Position numbers and translations under genes: made by a program. A stretch of DNA of 64,000 nucleotides from the NCBI RefSeq assembly GCF_000021685.1, contig NC_011959.1:186001-250000 (forward strand), read 5' to 3'. This DNA is from Thermomicrobium roseum DSM 5159 (lineage in GTDB: Bacteria > Chloroflexota > Chloroflexia > Thermomicrobiales > Thermomicrobiaceae). Shown here one piece after another: positions 8,635-16,201 of this stretch (position 1 is its first letter; every line of letters begins with the position of its first letter). The notes under the pieces are model-generated. The model searched no databases. It saw only the letters and a list, made by a program, of their open reading frames with translations, and had not been told where the DNA came from.

Positions 8635-8663
8635 ATCGTACTGTCTCGTTTCGTTCCTGTCAA
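8635..8663 (-). promoter_or_regulatory. recA promoter
   Basis: Minus-strand -35 TTGACA (8663-8658), 17-base spacer and -10 TACGAT (8640-8635). The -35 overlaps the last codons and stop of the upstream darA gene, so recA can be transcribed independently of the B12 operon. Confidence 0.85.
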
Positions 8664-8998
8664 TCGCCAGTGATCCGCTCGACTCGCTCGACGGGCAAGA
8701 CGAAGACTGTTGCTCCACCGACCTCGACCTCGAAGTTTTCTGGCAACCACAAGAGCCCCGGCTCCAGGGCGGGCGCGTAGGGGATGACCACTTCCTTCCT
8801 GCGCCGGCAGGTCCGCCGGATGATGGACAGCACTCGCGTGACCTGGTGGTCCTCCACACCGAGCAATAAGCTAGCGTTCTCGCGCCGGAGCAATGCACCG
8901 CTGCTCGCGATGCGCGTCACCCGGAACCCTTCGTTGACGAGTTCGCCGATCAGACGATCAGCATCCTCGCTCTGGACGATCGCGATGAGGAGTTTCAC
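8660..8998 (-). CDS. darA: PII-like cyclic-di-AMP receptor (DarA/PstA family), copy 1
   Basis: 112 residues, the usual size. The N-terminus MKLLIAIVQSEDADRLIGEL followed by GFRVTRIASSGALLRRENASLLLG fits the DarA/PstA fold, a PII-like trimer with an extended T-loop that binds c-di-AMP between subunits. The C-terminal VEVGGATVFVLPVERVERI strand is also conserved. Its start codon overlaps the stop of the fused ECF ATPase gene by 4 bases (ATGA), so it is the last gene of the B12 operon. By analogy with PII control of AmtB it might sense c-di-AMP and modulate the transporter; this is inference. Confidence 0.9.
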   Translation of the reverse strand: MKLLIAIVQSEDADRLIGELVNEGFRVTRIASSGALLRRENASLLLGVEDHQVTRVLSIIRRTCRRRKEVVIPYAPALEPGLLWLPENFEVEVGGATVFVLPVERVERITGD

Positions 8999-10659
8999 GC
9001 TCGTTCCCGATCGAACTCGCCGTAGTCCCCCTCAGTATAACCGATTCGAGCGTGTTTCGCTGGCGCTGGATTTTCCCGGAGCGCCTGCTCGACGTCGCTC
9101 ACCGTGACGAAGCTAGGACCGAAAAGACGGCTGACGATCGGAGCATAGGAGAAGCTCTCCCCCAGGACAAGGTGCGGTGGCCCTTCGTTCACGATGCGTC
9201 CTTCGCTCAGGAGAACGATTCGATCAGCGACCATCGCGGCGAAGTCGACGTCGTGCGTGGTGAGGAGGACAGCAGCCCCCGCAGCAGCACGCCGGCGCAG
9301 CTCGCTGGCGAGACGCTGCTTGAGTCGCAACCCTAACCCGCGCGTCGGCTCGTCGAGCACGATGAGTGCCGGGTGACCGGTGAGCGCGACGGCGAGAGCG
9401 GCACGCTGGCGTTCACCGCTGCTCAGGTCAGCGGGATGGGTATCCAGCAGCGGGTGAAGTTCGAAGAGGTCGACGATCTCGTCGACCGCAGTCGTGCTGA
9501 CCTGGCGTACGCGCGCGACGAGTTCGAGGTCGTCGCGGAGGCGGCTCCCGACCAAGAGTGCGCCGGGATACTGCGGGACGTAGGCGATCGAGCCAGACTC
9601 GCCTGCCCGCAACGTTTCATGTACCGGACGGCCACCGAGCCAGACCCGACCGCGTACGATCCCTTCCAAGCCGAGAGCCGCGCGCAGGAGCGTCGTCTTG
9701 CCTGATCCATTGCGTCCGACGATACCCGTCACCAGCCCGCGCGCGACCTCCAGCGTCACATCCTCCAGCACCAGACGCTCACCGCGGCGGCACGCGATGC
9801 GCTCCAGGGCGAGAGGCGTCGGGCCGGGTGACGGCGCTGGGCGCTGAACAGGGGAGAGCAGCTGGCATCCACGCAACCGCCGTTTGCCTTCGGCGACGGA
9901 GAGGGCCGGTGGCGACCAGCCGAGGAGACGACTGACCTGGACGAGGATCGGTGGATCGGGCAAGCGTTCGGCAACGTGCTGGGGCGAGCCGTCCGCAACG
10001 ATTTTCCCATCCTCCAGTAACGTGAGTCGCGTACAGCTCCCGAGCAGGCGGTCTAACCGGTGTTCGGCGATGACGAGCGTGATCCCCAGCTCGTCGACGA
10101 GACGGCGCAAGACCTCGAGGACGGTCTCGGCGCTCCACGGGTCGAGCTGCGAGGTCGGCTCGTCGAGGAGGAGCAATTGCGGCCGCAGCGCGAGAACACT
10201 GGCGAGTGTGAGTCGCTGTCGTTCACCGCCGGAAAGTGTCTCGATCGGGCGATTGCGGAGATGAGCGAGCCCGAGGAGATCGAGTGCTTCCTCGACGCGG
10301 GCAGCGACGACGCGCGGTGGGAAACCGAGGTTCTCCAGCGCGAAGGCGATCTCGTCCCAGACGCGATCCAGAAGCGTCTGCGTCTCGGGCTCTTGACCAA
10401 CGTAGCCGACCAGCCCAGCCAAATCGGCTGGGCGATGGTGGCGCGTGTCGCGTCCGCCGACGAGGACACGCCCGCCGAACCACCCACCATAGAAGTGGGG
10501 AACCAGGCTGACGAGACTGCGCAGCAAGGTCGTTTTCCCCGAACCGGTCTCGCCGGCCAAGAGCACGAACTCACCAGCTTCCACTGCCCAGTGCGGGGCG
10601 ACCAGTGCTGGATACCGGCTCGTGGGGTAGCGGTAGCGGAGTGCCTCCACTTCGATCAT
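8995..10659 (-). CDS. Energy-coupling factor transporter, fused double ATPase (EcfA-EcfA')
   Basis: 554 residues with two complete ABC ATPase domains in one chain. Domain 1: Walker A GETGSGKT (about 36-43), LSGGERQR (142-149), LLLLDEPTS (162-170). Domain 2: Walker A GRNGSGKT (315-322), LSSGERQR (413-420), LIVLDEPTRG (432-442). The family normally uses two polypeptides, EcfA1 and EcfA2. The start at ATG 10659 overlaps the EcfT stop by 4 bases; the frame is open upstream but that part is inside ecfT. It supplies the motor of the putative cobalamin importer. Confidence 0.92.
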   Translation of the reverse strand: MIEVEALRYRYPTSRYPALVAPHWAVEAGEFVLLAGETGSGKTTLLRSLVSLVPHFYGGWFGGRVLVGGRDTRHHRPADLAGLVGYVGQEPETQTLLDRVWDEIAFALENLGFPPRVVAARVEEALDLLGLAHLRNRPIETLSGGERQRLTLASVLALRPQLLLLDEPTSQLDPWSAETVLEVLRRLVDELGITLVIAEHRLDRLLGSCTRLTLLEDGKIVADGSPQHVAERLPDPPILVQVSRLLGWSPPALSVAEGKRRLRGCQLLSPVQRPAPSPGPTPLALERIACRRGERLVLEDVTLEVARGLVTGIVGRNGSGKTTLLRAALGLEGIVRGRVWLGGRPVHETLRAGESGSIAYVPQYPGALLVGSRLRDDLELVARVRQVSTTAVDEIVDLFELHPLLDTHPADLSSGERQRAALAVALTGHPALIVLDEPTRGLGLRLKQRLASELRRRAAAGAAVLLTTHDVDFAAMVADRIVLLSEGRIVNEGPPHLVLGESFSYAPIVSRLFGPSFVTVSDVEQALRENPAPAKHARIGYTEGDYGEFDRERA

Positions 10660-11651
10660 CGCGCGGATCCTCGCAGAAAGAGTGCCGGTGAGGCGAGCAG
10701 GAGAAAGGCGAACCCGGCGAGCGGAGAGAAACCCGGCCAGCGCAAAGCCGGATAAGGCGAGTACGCCAGGTCGGCAGCGGAGTCGCGGAGCGACAGGACG
10801 AGGAGGGTCGAGGCTGCGAGCAAGAGCGACGCCGCCGCTCCGGTCGCGAGTGACCACTGCAGAGTGCGGAGATTGCGCCAGGTCGAGTGGACGATCAGCG
10901 CCGAACCGAGGGACAGCCCGGCAACGCCGACCAGAGCGAGGCTCGGTTTCCCAGCCAGGCTGCCTCCGATGACGGCGAAGCTAGCGAGGAGCATCGCGAG
11001 CGAACTGGCTTGCGTAGCGGGTCTCGCCCGGTGCCGCGCAGCGAAGCTCCGCGTCTCCAGTACCTCAGCTGTGGCGAGACTGTAGTCGATACCACGATAG
11101 AGGATCGCTGCTACGACGATCTGAAGCTGCCTCCAGCGTGGCAGTGCCAGGCCGCGCAGGCGCGACGCTTCGACCGCATCGCGTGCTGCTGTCGCGAAAG
11201 CAGGGAGCGCGTTCAGGGCAATCGCGAGAGTGGTCGCGAGCACACGCTGATTGGGAGGAATCGCGCGCAGAGCCTGGTGACGATCGATGACGGCGTGAAG
11301 GAGAGTCGTTCCGGCGAGTGCCGTGGTCAGTGCGATGCCGGTGAGCAAGCCGTAGAGTGCTGCATTGAGCGTGATGGGTCCGCCGATGACCGGCCAGGCG
11401 GGAAGTCGGAAGAGGACGCGGTCGCCGATGTGGGCAAGCAGCGCATTGACGGCGGTGCTCCACGGTAGGAGAAAGCCAGCAGCCAGGAGCGGTAAGCGAG
11501 GCGCCTGCCGGCCGAGCGGCCGCGCCGTATCGACTGCGATCCAGACGGTCGCAACGGCCAGCGCTGCCAGGCTCAAGTAGAACGGATTGCGCGTCACGGA
11601 GATCGCGAGCACCAGCACGAGTGCCCAGAGCAACCAGGTGATCGCGTTCAT
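10656..11651 (-). CDS. Energy-coupling factor transporter transmembrane subunit EcfT
   Basis: 331 residues, rich in hydrophobic helices. The two coupling-helix Ala-Arg-Gly/Ser motifs of EcfT are present in modified form: EASRLRGLALPRW, and ARHRARPATQ after ETRSFA. EcfT couples the ATPases to a small substrate-binding S component. It is longer than the usual 250-270 residues, with an extra N-terminal hydrophobic region of about 60 residues. The stop overlaps the ATPase start, and its start overlaps the upstream DUF4430 gene by 4 bases. No separate S component is encoded next to it. Confidence 0.88.
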   Translation of the reverse strand: MNAITWLLWALVLVLAISVTRNPFYLSLAALAVATVWIAVDTARPLGRQAPRLPLLAAGFLLPWSTAVNALLAHIGDRVLFRLPAWPVIGGPITLNAALYGLLTGIALTTALAGTTLLHAVIDRHQALRAIPPNQRVLATTLAIALNALPAFATAARDAVEASRLRGLALPRWRQLQIVVAAILYRGIDYSLATAEVLETRSFAARHRARPATQASSLAMLLASFAVIGGSLAGKPSLALVGVAGLSLGSALIVHSTWRNLRTLQWSLATGAAASLLLAASTLLVLSLRDSAADLAYSPYPALRWPGFSPLAGFAFLLLASPALFLRGSAR

Positions 11652-12586
11652 GGTGACCGCCTCCGCCAGCGGGCGAACGAGTACGCGAGCAGGACGATGG
11701 CCGCGAGACTCGTGAAGAGGAGCGCGCCCCAGGGCGGGCCAGTAGGATGGCTGTCAGCCACAGGCGCTGACGGCGTCACCCCGATGCTGGGGGTGCTCGA
11801 GGACCCAGCGAGCGCTGCAGCGGTCGGGGGAACCGTTGGCTGGGCCTCGGCAAAGGCCAGCGATGTCGGGGTGAGTACTCCGAGCGTCGGAGTCGGCAAC
11901 GTGGGAGTGACTGTCGGGGAGGATGCGGGACCAGTCTGTTGGCCGTCCGGCTGGGTCGTGGAGGATCCGACGGCCGGTTGGCCCGAGGTCGGCACTGGAG
12001 TCACGGGCGAGGTCACCGCTGGTTCGGTCGGACTGGTAACCGAGGGTGCTGGCGGCGCGGTCGGTTGCGTGGTGGCAGGCGGACCGGACGAGCGCTCGAT
12101 GCCATGCGCGCGTGCGATCTCCTCGATCGTCAAAGCGGGAAGGCCGCTCTCTCCGGCTGTCCATGACCAACCGTCCACGTCGCCGTCGCGGACGATCCGG
12201 TTGGAGGCACCGACTGGGTGGAGTACCCAGCGGCCGTCCGGCGTGAGCCCGTAATAGTGCCAGAACCACGCTGGCTGGCTCTTGGCTCGACAGAAACAGT
12301 CCTCCGCTGGGCATCCTTCACCGGAGATGGCACAGACGGCGAGCCCCAGTCCACCGAACTGGGCCACCGTAACCGGTACGCCAGCACGTTGGAGGAGTTC
12401 GATGCCAGTGATTGTCGGTTCTTCGAACTGGACGTACGCGGTGACGATCCGGCCGTCGCCGTAGCGGATGACCAGTCCAGCGCCGTTCGGCTGCTCAGCG
12501 CGCGAGGACGTGCTGCCCGCGCCCGCCAACGCGAGCGCGAGCAGCAGCGTGAGGAGGAGGCGAAGCAGGCGAGACGTGCGAGTCAC
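11648..12586 (-). CDS. Membrane-anchored DUF4430 (transcobalamin beta-domain-like) protein
   Basis: 312 residues: signal peptide (1-30), a DUF4430-like domain (about 35-143), a long Pro/Thr/Ser linker (about 150-285) and one C-terminal membrane helix (about 287-306) followed by RWRRR. The domain has GIELLQRAGV, a cluster of four cysteines (85, 92, 97, 99) and the segment WFWHYYGLTPDGRWVLHPVG. DUF4430 is the family of the C-terminal beta domain of intrinsic factor and transcobalamin, which closes over vitamin B12. With the riboswitch and ECF genes, this suggests a surface cobalamin-binding lid tethered to the membrane. Confidence 0.85.
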   Translation of the reverse strand: MTRTSRLLRLLLTLLLALALAGAGSTSSRAEQPNGAGLVIRYGDGRIVTAYVQFEEPTITGIELLQRAGVPVTVAQFGGLGLAVCAISGEGCPAEDCFCRAKSQPAWFWHYYGLTPDGRWVLHPVGASNRIVRDGDVDGWSWTAGESGLPALTIEEIARAHGIERSSGPPATTQPTAPPAPSVTSPTEPAVTSPVTPVPTSGQPAVGSSTTQPDGQQTGPASSPTVTPTLPTPTLGVLTPTSLAFAEAQPTVPPTAAALAGSSSTPSIGVTPSAPVADSHPTGPPWGALLFTSLAAIVLLAYSFARWRRRSP

Positions 12587-14088
12587 GAGCCTTCCTCGAC
12601 GATGCGAGCGCCGAGCCGGGTCAGCAAGACATCGTGCCGCTCCGGCCAGCTACCGGGGTGCCATTCGAAGCGGGCACGCTCGAAATACTGCACGACCATC
12701 CCGTCTTCGACGAACTCCTCGCTGAGCGGGTAACCGAAGACGGCGAGACCACCGTACTGTTCCCAATAGGCGCGGAAACCATGGCAGAGGTTGTGCTGCG
12801 TCTCCACGAAGTACGTGCAGGCTGCCGGATCGCCTGGCTGAGCGGGGGCGAACGGTTCGCGTGGTGCTGCTGGGAGCCGCTCAGCACCGAGCCGGCCGAG
12901 CATCACGAGCGTGCTTCCGTCCGGCTTGAGGTGGAATTCGAAACGCGCGCGCTCCGTATACTGGACGAGCAGCCGGAGGTGCGGATCGAAGAATGGACCG
13001 GTGATCGGATAACCGAAATTGGCGACCCCTCCTCGCTGCTCCCACGTCTCCAGGAACGGGCCGCACAAGCTGTGTCCGGTCTCCGGGAACAGCCGGCAGC
13101 CTTCTGCAGTGGTCTCGAACGGCACGCGAGCTCGAGTCAGCGGGAGAGCGATGCCGCGGAGCGGGAAGGCCTCGCGCGCCAGCGCAGGGATAGCTTGCAC
13201 GGTGGCGAACAGATTGTCGTCCGGGGCATCGTCGCGCCAACGGAGCGCGCCGCTCGAGTTGGCGAAGCGAGCCAGGGCATCGAGCGCAAAGCGCCAGGAC
13301 GGGGATTGCGGTTCCTCGCCCGCAGCCAAAAGCGCTTGGACAGCGAGTGCGGTGGAGTTGGCATCACCGACCAGCTGATCAGCGGGTTGGTAGGCAAAGG
13401 AGCCATCCGCGGCTTGGACGCTGCGCAAATACAGCAGGGCCTGTCGTACCTGCGGATGCTCGCGCTGCCCCGCGGCAACAAGCGCCTGGATCACGAGTGC
13501 CGTCGTGTTCGAGTCGCCTGCGCCCGGCTCTGTGCTGCCGTCCCAAGCCCAGCTGCCGTCAGCCGCTTGCCGTTCGAGCACGGCTTGGACCGCACGCTCG
13601 GGAACCGGTACGCCGGCAGCAGCGAGTGCCAGCAGCGCGTATGCGTTGCTGAAGAGCTGCTGGTCGTAGAGTCCGGTCGCACGGTCGTAGGCACGTTGCA
13701 GGCGAGCGACGAGGTCGACGCCGCCGAAAGCACGTGGATCGCGCCCGCTCGCGACAGCGGCGAGAATCAGCTTGGCCGCGCCACCCGGCTTCTCGCTGTA
13801 GCGGGCAGCGGCCGACTCCAGGTACGCGATGGCGCTCGCTCCACCGACTTGCTGCACCGAGCCAGGGTCGATGCCGACCGAGGCGAGAGCCAAGACAGCA
13901 TCGACCGTCATGCCAGGATCGCTCTCGCCCGTGAAGCCGGCAAAACCTCCATCAGCACGTTGCTGGGTGGTGAGCCAGGTTACTGCCCCAGTGAGCGCCC
14001 GGCCTACTGTGAACTGGTTCGCCGATACGCTCGCCCCTGGTGCGAGAACGAGCAAGAAAATGGTCAGAATAGCGAGGATACGACGCAT
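12583..14088 (-). CDS. Secreted alpha/alpha-barrel (intrinsic-factor/prenyltransferase-like) protein with two envelope repeats
   Basis: 501 residues. Signal peptide (1-23). Residues 25-318 hold an alpha6/alpha6-type toroid with prenyltransferase/squalene-cyclase-like repeats: QRADGGFAGF (43-52), QAADGSWAW (174-182), QAADGSFAY (225-233). This is the fold of the alpha domain of intrinsic factor and transcobalamin. Two tandem repeats follow (330-402 and 423-494), each with a Cys pair (331/342 and 424/435), an FGYP motif and an RARFE strand, resembling LGFP-like cell-envelope modules. It is the first gene after the cobalamin riboswitch, overlapping the DUF4430 gene by 4 bases. Start ATG 14088 is preceded by GAGGAG. 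A cobalamin-capturing role is inferred. Confidence 0.85.
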   Translation of the reverse strand: MRRILAILTIFLLVLAPGASVSANQFTVGRALTGAVTWLTTQQRADGGFAGFTGESDPGMTVDAVLALASVGIDPGSVQQVGGASAIAYLESAAARYSEKPGGAAKLILAAVASGRDPRAFGGVDLVARLQRAYDRATGLYDQQLFSNAYALLALAAAGVPVPERAVQAVLERQAADGSWAWDGSTEPGAGDSNTTALVIQALVAAGQREHPQVRQALLYLRSVQAADGSFAYQPADQLVGDANSTALAVQALLAAGEEPQSPSWRFALDALARFANSSGALRWRDDAPDDNLFATVQAIPALAREAFPLRGIALPLTRARVPFETTAEGCRLFPETGHSLCGPFLETWEQRGGVANFGYPITGPFFDPHLRLLVQYTERARFEFHLKPDGSTLVMLGRLGAERLPAAPREPFAPAQPGDPAACTYFVETQHNLCHGFRAYWEQYGGLAVFGYPLSEEFVEDGMVVQYFERARFEWHPGSWPERHDVLLTRLGARIVEEGS

Positions 14089-14152
14089 ACCTCACTCCTC
14101 CCTCGTCACGCCGACTGAGGTCGTTCCAAACCGCACTCGCTTGTCCGTGTTG

Positions 14153-14185
14153 GAAAAACGAGAACAGCCCGCACGGGGCGGGCTG
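14153..14185 (-). terminator. Intrinsic terminator, expression platform of the cobalamin riboswitch
   Basis: Read on the minus strand: stem CAGCCCGC / GCGGGCTG (8 bp, five-base loop) followed by TTCTCGTTTTT. It lies between the aptamer and the first gene, so premature termination when cobalamin is bound is the expected control. Confidence 0.8.
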
Positions 14186-14256
14186 CCAATGGTTCACTGC
14201 GTCGAGGCACAGTGCATCACCGGCGTCCTCCCCCCTTGGCTCGAGGCGGGTCGGAC

Positions 14257-14397
14257 ACGGCGGCGACGGTAGACCTGGCTTCGTCGCACCGACTGGTGCG
14301 ACGTCACAGTTGCGGCACAGCCCCGGACTTTCACCGGTGTTCCCCCGTGTGGACGAGCAGAACGAACTTCTGCGCTCCTGCTCGCACTCGCCGCCGT
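14257..14397 (-). promoter_or_regulatory. Cobalamin (adenosylcobalamin-type) riboswitch aptamer
   Basis: On the minus strand the conserved core reads GGGGAACACCGGTGAAAGT, then CCGGGGCTG and GCCGCAACTGTGAC (14303-14346). The B12 box GCCAGGTCTACC lies at 14279-14268. A 10-bp closing helix P1 is formed by 14388-14397 with 14257-14266 (ACGGCGGCGA / TCGCCGCCGT). These are the diagnostic parts of class I cobalamin riboswitches. It controls the downstream five-gene operon. Confidence 0.93.
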
Positions 14398-14443
14398 CTC
14401 GCACATCCTGTCAAGGTGCATCGCCGATCGATCGGCTGCACAC

Positions 14444-14472
14444 ATTGTGAAAGCTCGTGGCTCGGTTGTCAA
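14444..14472 (-). promoter_or_regulatory. Promoter of the B12 capture operon
   Basis: Minus-strand -35 TTGACA (14472-14467), 17-base spacer and -10 CACAAT (14449-14444). Transcription would start near 14437, about 40 bases before the aptamer P1 helix. Confidence 0.75.
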
Positions 14473-14775
14473 GCCTGCCCGGACACATGCCACGCCAGCG
14501 ATCGAGTTCCTGGCACACTCGACCGTCGGCTCGCACGTGGCATGAGACCTTCCGGTGGTCGTGCTCGGTGCGCCGGAAGCGGAAACCGCCGGGTTTCCCT
14601 CATGGCCTGGTCGATCGGAACCACCTGTCCTCGGCGCGAACCGATAAGGCGATCACGGTCGCTCCTGGTTCGAGCAGTCGGTGGTTCCATCGGAACAGCA
14701 TGACTGAGGAGACCCGCCCAGCTCGATCGCTGGCTCCTGCCCCGATGACTGGACCGCCCGCGCTTTGGGCGATGC
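14473..14775. other. Gene-free interval, nothing recognised
   Basis: About 300 bases between the B12 operon promoter and the 3' end of the alcohol dehydrogenase gene. No frame with a ribosome-binding site or family motif, and no structured RNA I can name. Confidence 0.5.
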
Positions 14776-16062
14776 TCACCAGTACCGCATGGCCTCGCGG
14801 TAGATGGCGCGCAGTGCTCGCTCGTCGACTGGCCGTGGGCTGTTCACCAGGATGCGCTGCTGGGCCAGTGTTCCCTCGACGAGTGCGGGGATGTCGCTCT
14901 CGGTGAAGCCGAGTTCCGCGAGACCACTCGGCAGGCCGAGATCGCGCATGAGCTGGATGAGTGCATCGGCAACCGCTTCGGCAGCTGCGCGGACTGGCAG
15001 GCCGCGGGTGTCGATCCCCAGCATCTCGGCCACCTCAGCGTGTCGTTCGGGCCAGGCCGGTGCTGTAAAGCGGAGACCAGCCGGAGCGCCCACGACGACG
15101 GCCAGGCCGTGCGGGATGAGCGGCTCGTCGACCTCGTAGTTGGGCGGGAAGAAGTCACGAACGAGCCCGGCGATCGGGTAGGACATGGCGTGTGGGATGT
15201 GGACCCCGGCGTTCCCGAAGCCGATACCGGCCGTCAAGCTAGCCAGCGCCATAAAGGTGCGGGCCTCCAGATCGAGCGGGTTGTAGACTGCTCGCCGTAG
15301 ATACCGTGCACCCCACCGGATAGCCTGTGCGCTCCACAGGTCAGCGACCGGGTTGGACCCGATATAGGCTGGTCGCTCGGTCGGGCTGTCCGGTCGAGGA
15401 CGGACGTGATACGGCTTGGCTGTGTACGACTCGATCGCATGGCAGAGGACATCCAGCCCGGCGAACGCGGTCACCATCGGGGGACACGTGACCGTATTGA
15501 GCGGATCGACGATCGCCATGGTCGGGCGGATGAAACGGTGCGAGATACCGGTCTTCAACCGACGATCGGTCAGTTCGAGGGCGATCACCGCGGTGGTTTC
15601 GCTGCCTGTACCGGCGGTCGTGGGGAGTGCCAGGTGCGGCTTCAATGGGCCGGGAACTGGATTGCCTCGACCGACCGGCTTGTTGATATAGTCGAAGAGG
15701 TCAGCCGGGTAGGACGTGAAGAGGTTCATCGCCTTAGCTGTGTCGATCGTGCTCCCACCACCGAGCGAAACATAGGCGTCCGGCTGGACGCGTTGGGCGA
15801 AGGCGATGGCATCGCGCAACGAGCGATCGGTCGGCTCGATGTGCACCTGGTCGAAGACGACCACTTCCGCACCAGCACGTAGGATCGCTGCCTCGACTGG
15901 CTCGACCAGGCCATGCTGTCGCAGATGACGGTCAGTGACGAGGAGGACGCGGCGTGCCCCGAGCCGCTCGAGTTCAACGGTCACGTCAGCGGTCGCACCG
16001 GGCCCGAAACGGAAGGGGACGAGGTCCATGGCGATGACGGTCTGGGTCAGGTTCGCGCTCAT
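14776..16062 (-). CDS. Iron-dependent alcohol dehydrogenase, hydroxyacid-oxoacid transhydrogenase-like
   Basis: 428 residues. The nucleotide-binding GGGSTIDTAKAMN and PTTAGTGSETT motifs are those of Fe-dependent group III alcohol dehydrogenases. The metal site is carried by HAIES and the later HIPHAMSYP region. The long inserts with KPYHVRPRP, GSNPVADLWS and the GFGNAGVHIPHAMSYPI block are features of the ADHFE1/HOT subgroup, which transfers hydride between 4-hydroxybutyrate and 2-oxoglutarate. The substrate is inferred from subgroup likeness only. It lies alone, 139 bases downstream of the phosphorylase gene. Confidence 0.85.
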   Translation of the reverse strand: MSANLTQTVIAMDLVPFRFGPGATADVTVELERLGARRVLLVTDRHLRQHGLVEPVEAAILRAGAEVVVFDQVHIEPTDRSLRDAIAFAQRVQPDAYVSLGGGSTIDTAKAMNLFTSYPADLFDYINKPVGRGNPVPGPLKPHLALPTTAGTGSETTAVIALELTDRRLKTGISHRFIRPTMAIVDPLNTVTCPPMVTAFAGLDVLCHAIESYTAKPYHVRPRPDSPTERPAYIGSNPVADLWSAQAIRWGARYLRRAVYNPLDLEARTFMALASLTAGIGFGNAGVHIPHAMSYPIAGLVRDFFPPNYEVDEPLIPHGLAVVVGAPAGLRFTAPAWPERHAEVAEMLGIDTRGLPVRAAAEAVADALIQLMRDLGLPSGLAELGFTESDIPALVEGTLAQQRILVNSPRPVDERALRAIYREAMRYW

Positions 16063-16201
16063 GCCGGATGCTCCTTCCGGAACACAACAGGCGGCATCAT
16101 CGTCGGCCAGGAGGGACGAGGTGTCAAGAGGAGCGTGTGCTCTCCATCACGGAGCGTGGTGGTGCCGCGCCCGGGTCTGTCGATCACTGCTTGGACGGTG
16201 C

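Noticed and set aside
12634..14118. 494-codon plus-strand frame opposite the B12-capture gene
   Set aside because: Shadow of the minus-strand gene: no ribosome-binding site, no hydrophobic or motif pattern, and it runs into the riboswitch region.
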